The notes under the pieces are model-generated. The model was given only the letters and a program-made list of their open reading frames with translations. It ran no database searches and had not been told where the DNA came from. The position numbers and the translations under genes are program-made. This document shows, one piece after another, positions 22,042-29,480 of a stretch of 64,000 nt of DNA. Numbering within the stretch: position 1 is the stretch's first letter; the number at the start of each line of letters is the position of its first letter. Source of the stretch: Rhodococcus sp. KRD162 (GTDB lineage: Bacteria > Actinomycetota > Actinomycetes > Mycobacteriales > Mycobacteriaceae); contig NZ_JABFAU010000005.1 in assembly GCF_017168335.1 (NCBI RefSeq), forward strand, positions 56,475 through 120,474, written 5' to 3'.

Positions 22042-23069
22042 TCCGCTCTCCTTGCAATCCGTTCGGCGGCGCGCAATCTCACCGGAGCCGAACGTGGGTT
22101 GACATCGATCTCTGCATCCGAGGCACGCTCGGCCCCTCTGGTCAGTAGCCGAAACTCCGGACCCATTCCGGGAAGCTCCACCGGCAATCCCTCCGGGCTA
22201 CGGGACTTGATCCGAGGTGCCAACTCCTGCTTGACAACTCGATCTTCGAGCGATTGGTAGGACATGAAGACCACTCGGCCGCCGACGGCCAAGGCATCGA
22301 GCCCGGCGGGCACTGCGGCCTTCAACGAGTCCAGCTCGCCGTTGACCTCGATCCGCAGGGCCTGAAAAGTCCGCTTGGCCGGATGTCCGCCCGTACGCCG
22401 CGTCGCAGCAGGGATTGCGGCGTATAGCAGTTCCACCAACGGACCACTCGTCGTGAACGGGGTGTGCTCGCGTCGACGCAGCACCGCAGAGGCGATCTTG
22501 CCTGCGAACCGCTCTTCTCCGTATGTACTGAGCACGCGCGCGATATCGCCGTGCGAATACGTGTTGAGGATGTCGGCAGCGGTGATGCCCACCGTCGGAT
22601 TCATCCGCATGTCCAGTGGGGCATCGACGGAGTACGCGAATCCACGCTCGGACTCGTCCAATTGCATCGACGACACCCCGAGATCGAACAGAATGGCGTG
22701 CACCGATCCGAGCGCCGGCAGCCCGGCCTCACCGAGCGCCTCTGCGATTCCGTCGTAAGTGTTGTGGACCAGCGTGATTCGATCCGAATAGGGAGACAAC
22801 CGGGCACCCGCGAGTTCGAGCGCATCTGGATCGCGGTCGAGCCCGATCAAGTGCAGCTGCGGATAGGTACGCAGAAAGTGTTCGGAATGACCGCCGAGTC
22901 CGAGCGTCGCATCGATCATGACGGGCACGCTGTCGGCGGAATCGAGTGCAGGACCCAATAATTCGACCGCTCGCTCCAGTCGAACCGGAACGTGAACCGG
23001 AGCTTCGGATCGTTGGCGGGTTCGGTCGGCGGACGAGCTGCTCTCGTCCTTTCCGACGCCCTCCGTCAT
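22038..23069 (-). CDS. rsmH: 16S rRNA (cytosine(1402)-N4)-methyltransferase
   Basis: SAM-dependent methyltransferase (MraW/RsmH) that modifies C1402 in the decoding centre of 16S rRNA. The 343-residue product has the motif I segment [14 protein letters not shown] (about 53-66), [11 protein letters not shown], and [18 protein letters not shown]. The C-terminal [14 protein letters not shown] motif is also present. An extra N-terminal 35 residues, rich in Ser, Asp and Arg, precede the conserved [12 protein letters not shown]. It is second in the dcw cluster after mraZ, separated by 220 bp holding tandem hairpins. Confidence 0.96.
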   Translation of the reverse strand: MTEGVGKDESSSSADRTRQRSEAPVHVPVRLERAVELLGPALDSADSVPVMIDATLGLGGHSEHFLRTYPQLHLIGLDRDPDALELAGARLSPYSDRITLVHNTYDGIAEALGEAGLPALGSVHAILFDLGVSSMQLDESERGFAYSVDAPLDMRMNPTVGITAADILNTYSHGDIARVLSTYGEERFAGKIASAVLRRREHTPFTTSGPLVELLYAAIPAATRRTGGHPAKRTFQALRIEVNGELDSLKAAVPAGLDALAVGGRVVFMSYQSLEDRVVKQELAPRIKSRSPEGLPVELPGMGPEFRLLTRGAERASDAEIDVNPRSAPVRLRAAERIARRAE

Positions 23070-23171
23070 GGTTCCTCCCGGTCGTGCGTACGTACTTCTC
23101 GCCCGGGTCCGGGCCGTGCGGGTTGCCCATGGGCACCGTCACGAATGCTTCGAGGTCCCTGTCCGATAGGG

Positions 23172-23248
23172 AACCTGGCGTTGGGGAAGAACGTCAGGGT
23201 CCTGATCTGCGAAACCTGGCGTTGGGGAAGAACGTCAGGGTTCTGATC
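23172..23248. repeat. Two tandem 36-bp hairpin repeats between mraZ and rsmH
   Basis: Copy 1 (23172-23207) and copy 2 (23213-23248) differ at a single base (CAGGGTC versus CAGGGTT) and are spaced 41 bp start to start. Each is itself an imperfect palindrome: the arms CCTGGCGTT and AACGTCAGG pair with one mismatch around a GGGGAAG loop. The mraZ-rsmH transcript would therefore carry two consecutive stem-loops. Neither is followed by a T-run. Confidence 0.85.
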
Positions 23249-23289
23249 GGGCAGAGGCCTCGCTGCACTCGCAGGCGACCCAGGGCGGG

Positions 23290-23721
23290 TTACAAGATCC
23301 CTCCGAGGGATTCATCGAAAGCGTCGGAGAAATCCTGCTCGTTCTCAGCGGAGTAGCGGGCCCATGCCTCGTCGTTCCAGATTTCGATGAAATCCATCGA
23401 ACCGATCACCACGCAGTTTCGCTCGAGCCCCGCGTAACGGCGGTGTTCGGCACTGATGGTGATGCGACCCTGTCCGTCCGGCCGCTGCTCGTCGGTTCCC
23501 GAGAAGAACTGACGCACATAGGCACGGGCTTTCGGGTTGGCACGAGACGCTGCCGTCAGCTTCCGAGACCGCTCGGCGAAGTCTGCCGCGGTGTAGACCG
23601 CGAGGCTGAAATCCTGCCCCTTGCTCACCATGACACCTCCCGCAAGCGCGTCTCGAAATTTGGCCGGCAACGTGAGTCGACCCTTGTCGTCGAGCTTCGG
23701 CGTGTAGGTACCGAGAAACAC
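23290..23721 (-). CDS. mraZ: Transcriptional regulator MraZ
   Basis: DNA-binding autoregulator of the dcw cluster, built from two SpoVT/AbrB-like domains that assemble into a ring. The 143-residue protein starts at GTG (read [14 protein letters not shown]), with GGAGGTGG upstream. A longer frame to 23778 is not conserved and covers the operator. The two DxxGR boxes are DDKGRLTLP (about 9-17) and DGQGRITIS (about 85-93). It is first in the cluster, downstream of four operator repeats. Confidence 0.95.
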   Translation of the reverse strand: MFLGTYTPKLDDKGRLTLPAKFRDALAGGVMVSKGQDFSLAVYTAADFAERSRKLTAASRANPKARAYVRQFFSGTDEQRPDGQGRITISAEHRRYAGLERNCVVIGSMDFIEIWNDEAWARYSAENEQDFSDAFDESLGGIL

Positions 23722-23753
23722 TCGCCACCTCCAGCCTCGACTCTCCGCTGCGG

Positions 23754-23787
23754 ACCACTTTACCCCACTCTCCCCCACTTCGACCCA
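23754..23787 (-). promoter_or_regulatory. MraZ operator: four TGGGN repeats at 10-bp period
   Basis: Reading the minus strand upstream of mraZ, TGGGT, TGGGG, TGGGG and TGGTC begin at 23787, 23777, 23767 and 23757, exactly 10 bp apart. Known MraZ boxes are TGGGN repeats separated by 5 bp, one helical turn per unit. The array lies about 35-70 bp upstream of the GTG start, consistent with autoregulation. The last unit is degenerate. Confidence 0.85.
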
Positions 23788-23995
23788 TCCGTAGCCGAGA
23801 AATCTTGGGAACTTTCGTAAATCACCAGCTCAACGAACCTGGGGCAGCTTTATTTTGCAGCAAGACGCGCGAGGGGTGACACCTCGCACGATGGCACTCG
23901 AACGCTCGACACCCACCCTTTCGAGCGGTTCGGCCTGGCATTTTCCGTGGTGGTGGCGCACAGGCACGCCAGACGGACCCCTATTTCGGCCCAGG

Positions 23996-24050
23996 TGGGG
24001 AAAAGTGGGGAATGGTGAGGAACGTGGGGCGAAGTGGGGAGTTCACCCCA
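23996..24050 (+). promoter_or_regulatory. Second MraZ-like TGGGG array, opposite orientation
   Basis: On the plus strand TGGGG, TGGGG, TGAGG, TGGGG and TGGGG start at 23996, 24006, 24016, 24025 and 24035 (spacings 10, 10, 9 and 10). They are followed by an inverted CCCCA at 24046-24050 that makes TGGGG-agttca-CCCCA palindromic. The spacing and core equal the MraZ operator nearer the gene but point away from mraZ. No plus-strand gene starts nearby. MraZ binding is inferred from motif similarity only. Confidence 0.55.
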
Positions 24051-24241
24051 CGGACCCGGCGTGACGCAGTAGGAGACGACACGACACGCGACGACGGTTC
24101 CATTCAGCAGCGCTGCCACATCGGCGCTCGGGCCCGACCCGGGGCGCAATCCGGTCGGCGTGTCGCCGAGTCGCGCGATCGCCACATGGATCGACCGGGA
24201 GTCAGCGACTGTTCGGCGTTCGCAGTTCTATGGCTGCAACG

Positions 24242-24277
24242 ACAGCAGCACCTCACCGGAAGGTGAGGTGCTGCTGT
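24242..24277 (-). terminator. Strong hairpin after the DUF3040 gene
   Basis: A perfect 16-bp stem (ACAGCAGCACCTCACC and its complement) with a GGAA loop, 48 bp beyond the DUF3040 stop codon. It has no T-run, as is usual for actinobacterial terminators. It would separate the minus-strand HEPN/DUF3040 transcript from the mraZ promoter region. Confidence 0.8.
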
Positions 24278-24324
24278 GTGAGGCGTGGGAAGCCGACACG
24301 AGGTCGGCTTACATCAAAATCGAA

Positions 24325-24762
24325 TCACTCCTGATCGAACCTCTTTCGGAACCGGTCTTCCATTCGAGAGGAGAAACTGCCGCCCTTGCGGCCACCCTTC
24401 GATTTCTGCCCGGAACCACGACCAGAGGATTCAGCAGCATTGCTTGCTGTGCTGCCTTCCTCTTGCGACCCTGCGGCCCCCTTCTTGGAGCCGCCGAACA
24501 GGAACAGTGCCCCGGCACCGAACATGAACAAAAAGCCGATGAGACTGACGACGAGAAACGCCAAACTGTTCGTCGACAGAGCAACACCGGCGACGAGCAA
24601 CACGAGTCCCACGACGAACAGCGCGGCAGCCTGAAAGCGCCTCCTGCTCGACGCCGCACGAACGCGGCCGCCTCTCACGTGAGACGCAAATTTGGGATCC
24701 TCGGCGTAGAGAGCGCTCTCTATTTGATCGAGCATGCGCTGCTCGTGCTCGGAGAGTGGCAC
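24325..24762 (-). CDS. DUF3040 membrane protein (Rv2169c-like)
   Basis: A 145-residue protein with start GTG (24762), preceded at 5 nt by GGAGG and reading into PLSEHEQRMLDQIESALYAEDP, the typical DUF3040 opening. The cytoplasmic N-terminal helix (1-40) is followed by two transmembrane helices (about 45-65 and 68-90, ending FLFGG). A Gly/Ser/Lys/Arg-rich tail completes it. It corresponds in position to mycobacterial Rv2169c upstream of the dcw cluster. DUF3040 has no known function, so only small membrane protein can be said with confidence. Confidence 0.88.
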   Translation of the reverse strand: MPLSEHEQRMLDQIESALYAEDPKFASHVRGGRVRAASSRRRFQAAALFVVGLVLLVAGVALSTNSLAFLVVSLIGFLFMFGAGALFLFGGSKKGAAGSQEEGSTASNAAESSGRGSGQKSKGGRKGGSFSSRMEDRFRKRFDQE

Positions 24763-24989
24763 GGTACCTCCCCCTGCACAGATATTGAAGGTCATTTCGG
24801 TTGCGAAACGACGGGAAGCTGACCTTGGCGGCTACCTGCTGTCGATGATACGAGCTGAATCCACTGCTTACCACCTACTCGGTCGATGTGTTCCTGAGAA
24901 ACATCGAAGATTTCGAGACGGACGTGCCGGAAACGGTGTCCGAACAGTGCGTGACGTGGCAGTTCACCCGCCGCGACCACACTGCCGAG

Positions 24990-25445
24990 TCACGCCGATA
25001 TCGGTGCCACCATCGGGTCCACTGCAGCCAAGCGTGACTGGCCACCCAGTCGATCGTCGACCGAGTTCAGGAAACGGCTGGCGTGCCGGTAGAAATCTTC
25101 GGCGTCGAGATCGGAAACCGTGCTCGATGCCCCCGCCTCGACCGCAGCGCGGGTAGCCGAGAACGACGCGAAGTAATCCGCCCACACGGCGAGATCAGGC
25201 GCCGCCTTCGCCATCAACACCCACGCGCTGCGCGAGCGAGGACGGGCCCCGATCGAGTTCGGCACGGATGCCAGCACGGCCGCCGCGCCCTTGAGCGCTG
25301 CGGCGTAGCTCCCGAGAAAACGATCGCCTGCATCGGTCTCGCCGACGGACTCGGACAGCAATGCATCGGCTCGACCGAGCAGGACCCGGGCCTGGCGCGG
25401 CACCGGCGACAGCACGCCGGCATCGAATGCCTGTGTGATCGTCAT
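24990..25445 (-). CDS. SAV_6107-type HEPN domain protein
   Basis: A 151-residue, mainly alpha-helical cytoplasmic protein. The ATG at 25445 has GGAGGTG about 8 nt upstream; the upstream extension of the frame is not protein-like. The helix pattern with ARVLLGRADALLSE, PRSRSAWVLMAKAAPDLAVWADYFA and DAEDFYRHASRFLNSVDDRL matches the actinobacterial SAV_6107 subgroup of HEPN domains. The R-x4-6-H RNase motif of toxin-type HEPN proteins is not evident, so nuclease activity is unlikely or unproven. It lies upstream of DUF3040 in the same direction and is divergent from the GNAT gene. Confidence 0.75.
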   Translation of the reverse strand: MTITQAFDAGVLSPVPRQARVLLGRADALLSESVGETDAGDRFLGSYAAALKGAAAVLASVPNSIGARPRSRSAWVLMAKAAPDLAVWADYFASFSATRAAVEAGASSTVSDLDAEDFYRHASRFLNSVDDRLGGQSRLAAVDPMVAPISA

Positions 25446-25641
25446 ACTCGAACACCTCCAGTTCGAATCTCCGGTGCGTACCTGACGCGCCCGGATCCCT
25501 GATGAAGCCTTACAGTCGAACCCCGGGGAATCCGACTCGCGGAACCGAGCCGACGCCACCGGTGCACCAGGCCCCGATCATCGAACACCCGTTCGACATC
25601 TCGAATATAGCCGTGCCCACCGACAAGTTGCCGAGGAAAGG

Positions 25642-26259
25642 GTGAGAACAGTCGTCGCCGATGCGCAGACAGCGCCGTACCTGATCGATCTGACGCCCCC
25701 TCGATTCCGCCAGCGGCTGGGTGAGGCGCTGTCCATCTACGTCGAGGCCATGGGCTACCCCCGTGGAACCGAGCAGAGCCGCGCCCCGATGTGGAGCGAA
25801 CATCTGCATCGGCCGGGTTGGCGGGCGGTGGGGGCATTGCTCCCCAACCCGGACCCGGCACAGCCCGATTCCCTGGTCGCCGTTGCCTACGGCTACCACG
25901 GCGCTGCCCACCAGTGGTGGCATCAGCAGGTACGCGACGGCATGCGGCGGGCGGGCCACTCCCCTGGACAGGTCGAGGCCGTGCTCGGTGACTACTTCGA
26001 ACTGACCGAGTTGCACGTCCTCCCGAGTGCCCAAGGCCACGGTCTGGGCGGCCGACTGTGCAGCCGACTGTTGGACGGTGTCACGGCCGACAACGTGATG
26101 TTGTCCACTCCCGAAGTAACCGGGGAAGACAATCGAGCGTGGCGGCTCTACCGGCGGCTGGGCTTCACGGACGTGCTCCGGGACTTCTCGTTCGCCGGCG
26201 ATCGACGTCCGTTCGCCGTATTGAGTCGCCGGTTGCCGCTCGAGCTGCCAGTAGCCTGA
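25642..26259 (+). CDS. GNAT family N-acetyltransferase (Rv2170-like)
   Basis: A 205-residue acetyltransferase starting at GTG. The acetyl-CoA-binding motif A is clear in ELHVLPSAQGHGLGGRL (about 117-133), followed by DNVMLSTPEV and the C-terminal AWRLYRRLGF segment typical of GNAT motif B. The mycobacterial positional homologue Rv2170 is reported to acetylate a lysine of isocitrate dehydrogenase, so a protein substrate is possible here. It is divergent from the HEPN gene across 196 bp and ends only 4 nt before crtO, suggesting it leads the carotenoid transcript. Confidence 0.88.
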   Translation: MRTVVADAQTAPYLIDLTPPRFRQRLGEALSIYVEAMGYPRGTEQSRAPMWSEHLHRPGWRAVGALLPNPDPAQPDSLVAVAYGYHGAAHQWWHQQVRDGMRRAGHSPGQVEAVLGDYFELTELHVLPSAQGHGLGGRLCSRLLDGVTADNVMLSTPEVTGEDNRAWRLYRRLGFTDVLRDFSFAGDRRPFAVLSRRLPLELPVA

Positions 26260-26263
26260 GGTT

Positions 26264-27868
26264 GTGATCGACGCTGTGGTGGTGGGCTCAGGCCACAACG
26301 CCCTGACCTCTGCCTGTTATCTGAGCGACGCCGGGATGTCGGTGGAGGTGCTCGAGCGCGACACCGTCGCCGGTGGCGCGGTGTCGACCGTCGAGCGCTT
26401 TCCCGGCCACCGCGTCGACCGTGGCTCCTCGGCGCACATCATGATTCGCCACACAGGCATCATCGAAGAACTCGGCCTCGCCGAGTTCGGCCTGCGCTAC
26501 ATCGACTGCGATCCATGGGCCTTCGCACCGGGTGCGGTCGACACCGACGAACGAGCCATCGTCTTCCATCGCAGCCTCGACCGCACCTGCGATTCCATTG
26601 CCGCCGCGTGCGGGACAGCCGATGCCAACGCCTACCGCAACTTCGTCCACACGTGGGGTCCTCGAAGCGAGCGCACCATGCGCGCGTTCGGCGGACCACC
26701 CACCGGCCCGAAGCTGCTCCGATCCTTCTGGGGACTCGGGGCCCCGGACGGCGGCAGCATGCTTTCGCGGGAGTTCCTCGCCACCGGCGATTCCCTGTTG
26801 GACGAGCTGTTCTCGAGCGAACGCCTCAAGGCCGCACTGGCGTGGTTCGGCGCACAGTCGGGACCACCGATGTCCGAGCCGGGAACCGCGCCGATGGTGG
26901 GCTTTGCCGCCCTCATGCACACCCTCCCACCCGGCCGCGCCATCGGCGGCAGTGGCGCGCTGACGGAGGCGATGATCGCCCGCCTGCGGCGCGACGGTGC
27001 CGCGGTGACTCTCGGTGACGCAGTGACCTCACTCGTTCGACGCCCACACGGCTGGACCACCAGAACCGCGTCGGGACGAGCGATCGACAGCCGAATCGTC
27101 GTGGCGGGTTGTCACATCCTGACCACACTCGATCTGCTCGCCGACGGCGGGCACGACGCAGACCGGATCGCTCGGTGGCGCAGCACCATCAGGGTGGGGC
27201 CCGGCATCGGTACCGCAGTCCGGCTGGCCACCGATGCCCTACCGGTGTATCCCAGCGCCGACCGAATCGAGGACGGAACTCACGGCCTGGCCCTGCTCGT
27301 ACGCGACCGCAGCCAGTTGCGCCTGGCACATGGGCACGCACTGGCCGGAGACCTGCCACCCACCCCGGCAGTTCTGGGAATGTCGTTCACCGCCATCGAT
27401 CCCACCATTGCCCCACCAGGACAGCACCAGGTGTCACTGTGGTCTCAGTGGCATCCTCATACTCTCGCGGACGGCAGGCAATGGCGTTCGGTCGCTCCCG
27501 GCGAGCGTTCGTTGGCCGAGTTCGAAGCAGATCGGATCGTGGCCGAGATGGATCGGTACGCACCCGGTTTCGCGGACACAGTGATGAATCGGTATGTGCA
27601 GTCGCCCCCCGACATCGAGCGAGAGCTCGGTCTGATCGGCGGAAACATCATGCATCTCGATATGTCACTGGACCAGATGATGATGTGGCGTCCGCATCCC
27701 CAACTGGCCGGTCACCGAGTTCCAGGAGCGCGAGGGCTGTATCTCACCGGTGCATCGACCCACCCCGGCGGCGGGGTGATGGCAGCCAGTGGGCGATCGG
27801 CGGCGCGGATTGCGATCGCGGACGCCCGTGCCTCGCGGCGGCGCGGGTTCCTCAGGAGAAAGCCATGA
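26264..27868 (+). CDS. crtO: CrtO-type carotenoid ketolase (phytoene desaturase superfamily)
   Basis: FAD-dependent carotenoid oxidoreductase. The 534-residue product begins with the dinucleotide-binding motif VVVGSGHNALTSACYL (about 5-20) and the GGAVSTVERFPG segment (about 36-47). It ends with the family C-terminal motif GLYLTGASTHPGGGVMAASGRSAA. The sequence closely resembles, from memory, the beta-carotene ketolase CrtO characterised in Rhodococcus, which adds 4-keto groups to beta- or gamma-carotene rings. It is not a CrtI desaturase; a separate crtI lies 6 kb downstream. It overlaps the next gene by 4 nt (ATGA). Exact substrate is inferred. Confidence 0.87.
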   Translation: MIDAVVVGSGHNALTSACYLSDAGMSVEVLERDTVAGGAVSTVERFPGHRVDRGSSAHIMIRHTGIIEELGLAEFGLRYIDCDPWAFAPGAVDTDERAIVFHRSLDRTCDSIAAACGTADANAYRNFVHTWGPRSERTMRAFGGPPTGPKLLRSFWGLGAPDGGSMLSREFLATGDSLLDELFSSERLKAALAWFGAQSGPPMSEPGTAPMVGFAALMHTLPPGRAIGGSGALTEAMIARLRRDGAAVTLGDAVTSLVRRPHGWTTRTASGRAIDSRIVVAGCHILTTLDLLADGGHDADRIARWRSTIRVGPGIGTAVRLATDALPVYPSADRIEDGTHGLALLVRDRSQLRLAHGHALAGDLPPTPAVLGMSFTAIDPTIAPPGQHQVSLWSQWHPHTLADGRQWRSVAPGERSLAEFEADRIVAEMDRYAPGFADTVMNRYVQSPPDIERELGLIGGNIMHLDMSLDQMMMWRPHPQLAGHRVPGARGLYLTGASTHPGGGVMAASGRSAARIAIADARASRRRGFLRRKP

Positions 27869-28713
27869 GGAGCGCGCCGGTTGTCGTCGCGGCCGCCGCC
27901 GTCGGGTGCCAGATCGTCTACCCGCTGGTGTCGGGTTCGACCCGGGACGCTGTGACGGTGGCCGTGGTCGCGTTGCTCGCGCTCGCGTCGATCCTGCATG
28001 CTGCGCTCTACCGAGGCGCGCGGTGGACCGTAGTTCTGATCGTTGTGACCGCCGGCTCGGGGTTCGTCTCCGAGCTCGTCGGCACTGCCACCGGCTTTCC
28101 GTTCGGCGAGTACTTCTACGCGCAGAACCGCTTGGGCCCCAGTGCGTTCGAGGTTCCTCTCGTGGTCCCGCTGGCATGGACGGCCGGGTTCTATCCCATC
28201 TGGTGCGCGGTGAGCTTCGTCGTCGAGCGAATCGATATCTCGCAGGTGCGCGCTACCGCGCTCCGCATCACCGCGGTGGCGGTGGGCATGGTCGGCTGGG
28301 ACCTCTACCTCGATCCACAGATGGTCACGGACGGGCAGTGGACCTGGACCAGCGGTGCCGTCGGACTGCCGGGGGTGCCGTCGATTCCGCTGACCAACTA
28401 CCTCGGCTGGCTCGTGGTGGCCACATCGATGACCGTGATCATGTCCTCGTTCGATCGAGCCGTCGGCGAACCGCGGCGGTCGGTGAGGCCGGTGCAGCCC
28501 TCCGGCGACGCGGTTCCCATCGGGCTCTTTCTGTGGACCTGGCTCGGTTCGGCCCTCGCCCATGCGGTATTCCTCGAGGGTGCAGAACTTCGCTACTCGG
28601 CGGTGTACGGGTTCGTGGTGATGGGCACCGTCGGCATCCCGCTGATCGCGACGGCCTGGCGAGCTCGATCAGCTCGAGACCGACACACCTCGCTGACAAC
28701 CCCTGCCGACTGA
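27865..28713 (+). CDS. cruF: CruF-like carotenoid 1',2'-hydratase (DUF422)
   Basis: A 282-residue integral membrane protein with about seven hydrophobic helices. It carries the DUF422/CruF signatures FPFGEYFYAQNRLGP (about 75-90), PLVVPLAWTAGFYPIWC and GWDLYLDPQMV (about 145-155). CruF adds water across the 1',2' double bond of a carotenoid psi end, creating a hydroxyl that is then glycosylated. The start ATG overlaps the crtO stop. With a GT2 gene two positions downstream, a hydroxy-carotenoid glycoside pathway is likely. Symbol given by family; activity is inferred. Confidence 0.82.
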   Translation: MRSAPVVVAAAAVGCQIVYPLVSGSTRDAVTVAVVALLALASILHAALYRGARWTVVLIVVTAGSGFVSELVGTATGFPFGEYFYAQNRLGPSAFEVPLVVPLAWTAGFYPIWCAVSFVVERIDISQVRATALRITAVAVGMVGWDLYLDPQMVTDGQWTWTSGAVGLPGVPSIPLTNYLGWLVVATSMTVIMSSFDRAVGEPRRSVRPVQPSGDAVPIGLFLWTWLGSALAHAVFLEGAELRYSAVYGFVVMGTVGIPLIATAWRARSARDRHTSLTTPAD

Positions 28714-28736
28714 CATCGGCTCCATGCCCTGGCACG

Positions 28737-29480
28737 ATGTCGGACGTGCAGTCGACATCGCGAACACCTCACCGAACCAACCGACGCCGAGTCCTCTCGG
28801 TGATCGCACTGGCCCTGCTGATTGCACCGATGCTGGCCGGTTGTCTGCGGGTGCAGGTCACGATGGGGGTCTCGGCGAACGACCGGGTGGCGGGTCAGAT
28901 CGTGGCGGCCAGTGTGCCGACCTCCGACTCCGACACCGGCCCGGAACTGGTGGTTCCCTCGTCCCTCGAGGACAAGGTGCGTGTCGAACCGTACAACCAG
29001 GACGGATACGTCGGCTCACAGGCCATTTTCGAGGATCTCTCGTTCGGCGACGTGCAGACGCTCGGATCGATCTTCCAGAACGCTGCCGGATCGTTCCAAC
29101 TCACGCTGCAACGTTCTGGTGACACCGTCAGCCTGTCGGGCAACGCCGACCTGTCCTCGGTCCCGACTCAGGGATCGGACGTCCAGTTCACCATCGCGTT
29201 TCCCGCTCGCATCGGTACCACCAACGGCACTCGCGAGAGCGACAACTCGATCTCCTGGAAACTACCGGCCGGCGAGGTCACATCCGTGCGCGCCGAGGTC
29301 AACTATCCCGATCCGAACACCCGAAGCTTCGCCGGTTGGGCCGGAATCGTCGGCGGGGTGACCGTCGGCGTCGCGGCGATCGTCGGCGCGATGGCGTGGG
29401 TCTCACGCAACCCGCCGCTGGCCAACCGTCGGCCGCGACGCCCCGGGGCGGACGACTCGACCGACAGAACATCGGTGTGA
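28737..29480 (+). CDS. lppM: Lipoprotein LppM (DUF3153)
   Basis: A 247-residue exported lipoprotein. The signal peptide has a basic region (RTNRRR), a hydrophobic core and the lipobox MLAGC with Cys36. The mature domain is a beta-rich DUF3153 region (about 37-195), followed by a second transmembrane helix (about 200-222) and a short basic tail. This matches mycobacterial LppM (Rv2171), a surface protein linked to early phagosome trafficking. It lies between cruF and the GT2 gene and overlaps the latter by 4 nt, so it is co-transcribed with the carotenoid genes. The role in a non-pathogen is unknown. Confidence 0.85.
   Translation: MSDVQSTSRTPHRTNRRRVLSVIALALLIAPMLAGCLRVQVTMGVSANDRVAGQIVAASVPTSDSDTGPELVVPSSLEDKVRVEPYNQDGYVGSQAIFEDLSFGDVQTLGSIFQNAAGSFQLTLQRSGDTVSLSGNADLSSVPTQGSDVQFTIAFPARIGTTNGTRESDNSISWKLPAGEVTSVRAEVNYPDPNTRSFAGWAGIVGGVTVGVAAIVGAMAWVSRNPPLANRRPRRPGADDSTDRTSV

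Larger units (their letters stand above)
23722..24324. other. 603-bp non-coding gap between mraZ and the DUF3040 gene
   Basis: No convincing gene on either strand. Open frames here (for example 23850-24185 minus and 24012-24266 plus) lack a ribosome site and read as low-quality GC-rich sequence. The gap holds the mraZ operator at the left, an AT-richer patch near 23800-23860 likely to contain the mraZ promoter, an opposed TGGGG array at 23996-24050, and a strong hairpin at 24242-24277. Confidence 0.7.

Noticed and set aside
23172..23248. Tandem repeats here and at 56598-56686 considered as CRISPR remnants
   Set aside because: Spacing is too short or absent, there are no variable spacers, only 2-3 units, and no cas genes in the window.
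23850..24185. A 111-codon open frame on the minus strand in the gap upstream of mraZ
   Set aside because: It has no Shine-Dalgarno, its translation is low-complexity and unlike any family, and it runs through the TGGGG array and the likely mraZ promoter.
24012..24266. An 84-codon plus-strand frame downstream of the second TGGGG array
   Set aside because: Arg-rich, frameshift-like composition with no ribosome site, and it ends within the terminator hairpin.
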